A stretch of DNA of 64,000 nucleotides from Archilochus colubris (Eukaryota > Chordata > Aves > Apodiformes > Trochilidae). The stretch lies in contig CM041092.1 of the NCBI GenBank assembly GCA_023079485.1, forward strand, positions 10,553,127-10,617,126, in the 5' to 3' direction. Of the stretch, positions 63,836 to 64,000 are shown piece after piece; the stretch's first letter is position 1; each line of letters begins with the position of its first letter. The notes beneath the pieces are model-generated. The model was not told where the DNA came from. It saw nothing but the letters and a program-made list of their open reading frames with translations, and made no database searches. Both the position numbers and the translations under genes were made by a program.

Positions 63836-64000
63836 AAAGAGGCAAGTATGTGAACTCAGATGTGAATGAGTCAATCTCTTGAAACCCAGCAGGGGCACTG
63901 TCTGCTCTCCTTATGGAGCTCAGTGGCTTTCATCCTGACTCAAGTGTCTCCTACTCCTCCCTCTCAGCTGAGGGCAGATGTGGGTTCACTGGCAACACTG

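Larger units (their letters stand above)
51201..64000. other. Distal downstream non-coding DNA, no gene seen
   Basis: Mostly AT-rich with A- or T-rich tracts (52767-52780, 55807-55892, 59625-59638, 63769-63835). Two adjacent minus-strand frames at 51201-51533 and 51562-51792 are the only ones with a protein-like composition, but they match nothing I know. A CTCF-like motif lies at 58024. Confidence 0.6.

Overview
The window is vertebrate nuclear DNA, most likely from a bird. It has one multi-exon gene with GT-AG introns, a compact CpG-island promoter, generally AT-rich flanks, and interspersed repeats that are mainly CR1 LINE remnants, the dominant avian retrotransposon family. No bacterial or organelle features were seen.

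The only gene I can support is CCDC14, complete on the + strand from about 32.5 to 43.5 kb. Thirteen coding exons join in frame into a 944-residue protein. CCDC14 is a coiled-coil protein of centriolar satellites with roles in centriole duplication and ciliary biology. All 12 introns begin with GT, end with AG and have consistent phases. The promoter is a CpG island with four CCAAT-box cores and GC boxes. Just upstream lies an unusual G-rich block: 21 consecutive G, a 14-bp minisatellite and 14 perfect GGGGGC units. Introns 1 and 9 carry CR1 fragments in opposite orientations.

The flanks (1-32.0 kb and 43.5-64 kb) contain no coding exon that I recognise. They hold low-complexity tracts, two more old CR1 pieces (24.6 and 27.6 kb), two CTCF-like motifs, and a sharply defined 208-bp foldback element at 16,921-17,128. 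That element has two 94-bp arms with 91/94 matches, a 20-base spacer, TGTAG...CTACA ends and a CATGAG direct repeat on each side. It is the most distinctive unexplained structure in the window.

In mammals CCDC14 sits between MYLK and ROPN1/KALRN. No coding exon of those genes was seen here, so the flanks are probably intergenic or non-coding parts of neighbours. That is inference, not observation.
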